DNA of 64,000 nt. Source: Pseudomonas sp. TH15 (GTDB taxonomy: Bacteria; Pseudomonadota; Gammaproteobacteria; Pseudomonadales; Pseudomonadaceae). The translations under genes and the position numbers were made by a program. How positions within the stretch are numbered: position 1 is the first letter of the stretch; each line of letters starts with the position of its first letter. Below, piece after piece: positions 63,460-64,000 of this stretch. The notes beneath the pieces were generated by a model. That model made no database searches. It was given only the letters and a program-made list of their open reading frames with translations, and was not told where the DNA came from. Where the stretch lies: contig NZ_JAEKEL010000001.1 in the NCBI RefSeq assembly GCF_016651105.1, forward strand, positions 836,001 through 900,000. The letters are read 5' to 3'.

Positions 63460-63823
63460 GGCAAGGGCTTCTCTTATAGTCGGATCTGCAACCCCAACAA
63501 CGCTGGCGGAGGCTTGGGCAGGTTCGGCACGATAGCAAATTGTTCGAAAAAGCACATAGAGGTGCTTATTTGACGGTCAAAATGAGAACCCGACGGTCGT
63601 CTCGGAGTCTACCGACCGATATACTCGCAACCTTGCACCTGCTTGTAAGGGGTTGCTGTGCGAAAACGTCGTTGGCACCTGTCAGCCGATTTCGCAGAGT
63701 TTCCCTTTAGGCGCCTTACGAAAAACGTGACGAACGTAGTATGTTCGGGCTGAATCGTTTTTCCCGAAGACGGCTATTCACCTGAAGTACCAATGAGAGT
63801 CACGGGTCAGAGGCACCCCCGGC
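63460..63823. other. Intergenic region between divergent transporter and thioesterase genes
   Basis: 364 bases that must hold both promoters. One short plus-strand frame is possible: GTG 63658 to TGA 63753, 31 residues (RKRRWHLSADFAEFPFRRLT...), with AAGGGG before the start. It is basic and has no recognised relatives, so it is not called as a gene. No RNA gene or operator was recognised. Confidence 0.4.
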
Positions 63824-64000
63824 ATGATAGAGCTCGAACAAGAAGATCCAATCCCGCAAGGCGACCTCGCCCTGCAAATCACCGCGCTCCCGCGTGAAAC
63901 CAACGGCTTTGGCGATATTTTCGGCGGCTGGCTGGTGGCGCAGATGGATTTGGCTGGCACCGCAATGGCCAGCAAAGTCGCCGGTGGCCGCGTGGCGACC
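63824..64000 (+). CDS. Acyl-CoA thioesterase, hotdog fold (5' part only)
   Basis: The first 59 residues are inside the window; the rest continues beyond the right edge. ATG 63824 opens MIELEQEDPIPQGDLALQIT. The segment NGFGDIFGGWLVAQMDLAG has the Asn/Asp and GGW pattern of YciA-like hotdog thioesterases, which release CoA from acyl-CoA esters in the cytoplasm. Transcribed away from the MHS transporter. Confidence 0.85.
   Translation, partial: MIELEQEDPIPQGDLALQITALPRETNGFGDIFGGWLVAQMDLAGTAMASKVAGGRVAT

Noticed and set aside
63658..63753. 31-codon basic peptide gene
   Set aside because: A binding site is present but there is no other support; it is described only within the intergenic entry.
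1..64000. tRNA, rRNA, CRISPR array, prophage or integrase genes
   Set aside because: I saw no cloverleaf ends, no regularly spaced repeats and no phage integrase or transposase gene. The inverted repeats present are REP-type or terminators.

Overview
The window comes from a Pseudomonas chromosome, most like the P. fluorescens group. The basis is gene order: HU gene, rubredoxin reductase, rubA, ubiC, ubiA, phoB, phoR, CorC-type protein, M23 peptidase, response regulator, phoU, pstBACS and an MHS-family transporter follow one another as in the P. aeruginosa PA5348-PA5371 segment. GC is high outside one island, and Pseudomonas-type REP hairpins are scattered through the intergenic gaps.

Layout. 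Bases 1 to about 19,000 (all minus strand) are an accessory region downstream of vgrG. It holds a large peptidoglycan-directed T6SS effector, an orphan GH19 (chitinase/lysozyme-like) C-terminal tip, and more than a dozen small exported proteins. Several resemble lysozyme inhibitors (LprI) or the XAC2610 immunity family, and three share a C-terminal TPR-like module. A two-gene enzyme module at 6460-10314 interrupts this array: an alpha/beta-hydrolase fused to a PEP-synthase/rifampin-phosphotransferase-like enzyme, and a membrane-anchored SDR. Bases 19,074-44,221 (minus strand) are a complete T6SS locus in the order tssA-B-C-E, a membrane-protein cassette, tssF-G-clpV-sfa-orfX-fha-tssJ-K-L-M-stp1-stk1-vgrG. 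Apart from the cassette between tssE and tssF this is the P. aeruginosa H2-T6SS order. From 44,873 to the right edge the window is core genome: HU, rubredoxin electron transfer, ubiquinone synthesis, the PhoBR two-component system and the Pst phosphate transporter with PhoU. Pho boxes lie upstream of phoB and pstS.

How it fits together. VgrG would deliver the peptidoglycan hydrolase encoded directly behind it. The exported proteins that follow look like immunity proteins for the cell's own periplasm, plus spare immunities against sister cells' toxins. A GH19 tip with its partner immunity lies between two near-identical hairpins, which suggests cassette replacement of toxin tips.

Most unusual signals: (1) the hairpin-bounded GH19/immunity module; (2) six genes, five in the effector/immunity region and one in the membrane cassette, each broken by a single-base length change in or beside a homopolymer, while about 45 kb of core genes stay intact; (3) the six-gene membrane cassette inside the T6SS structural operon; (4) the hydrolase-phosphotransferase fusion whose hydrolase nucleophile is replaced. 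Function of the small exported and membrane proteins is inferred from context only.
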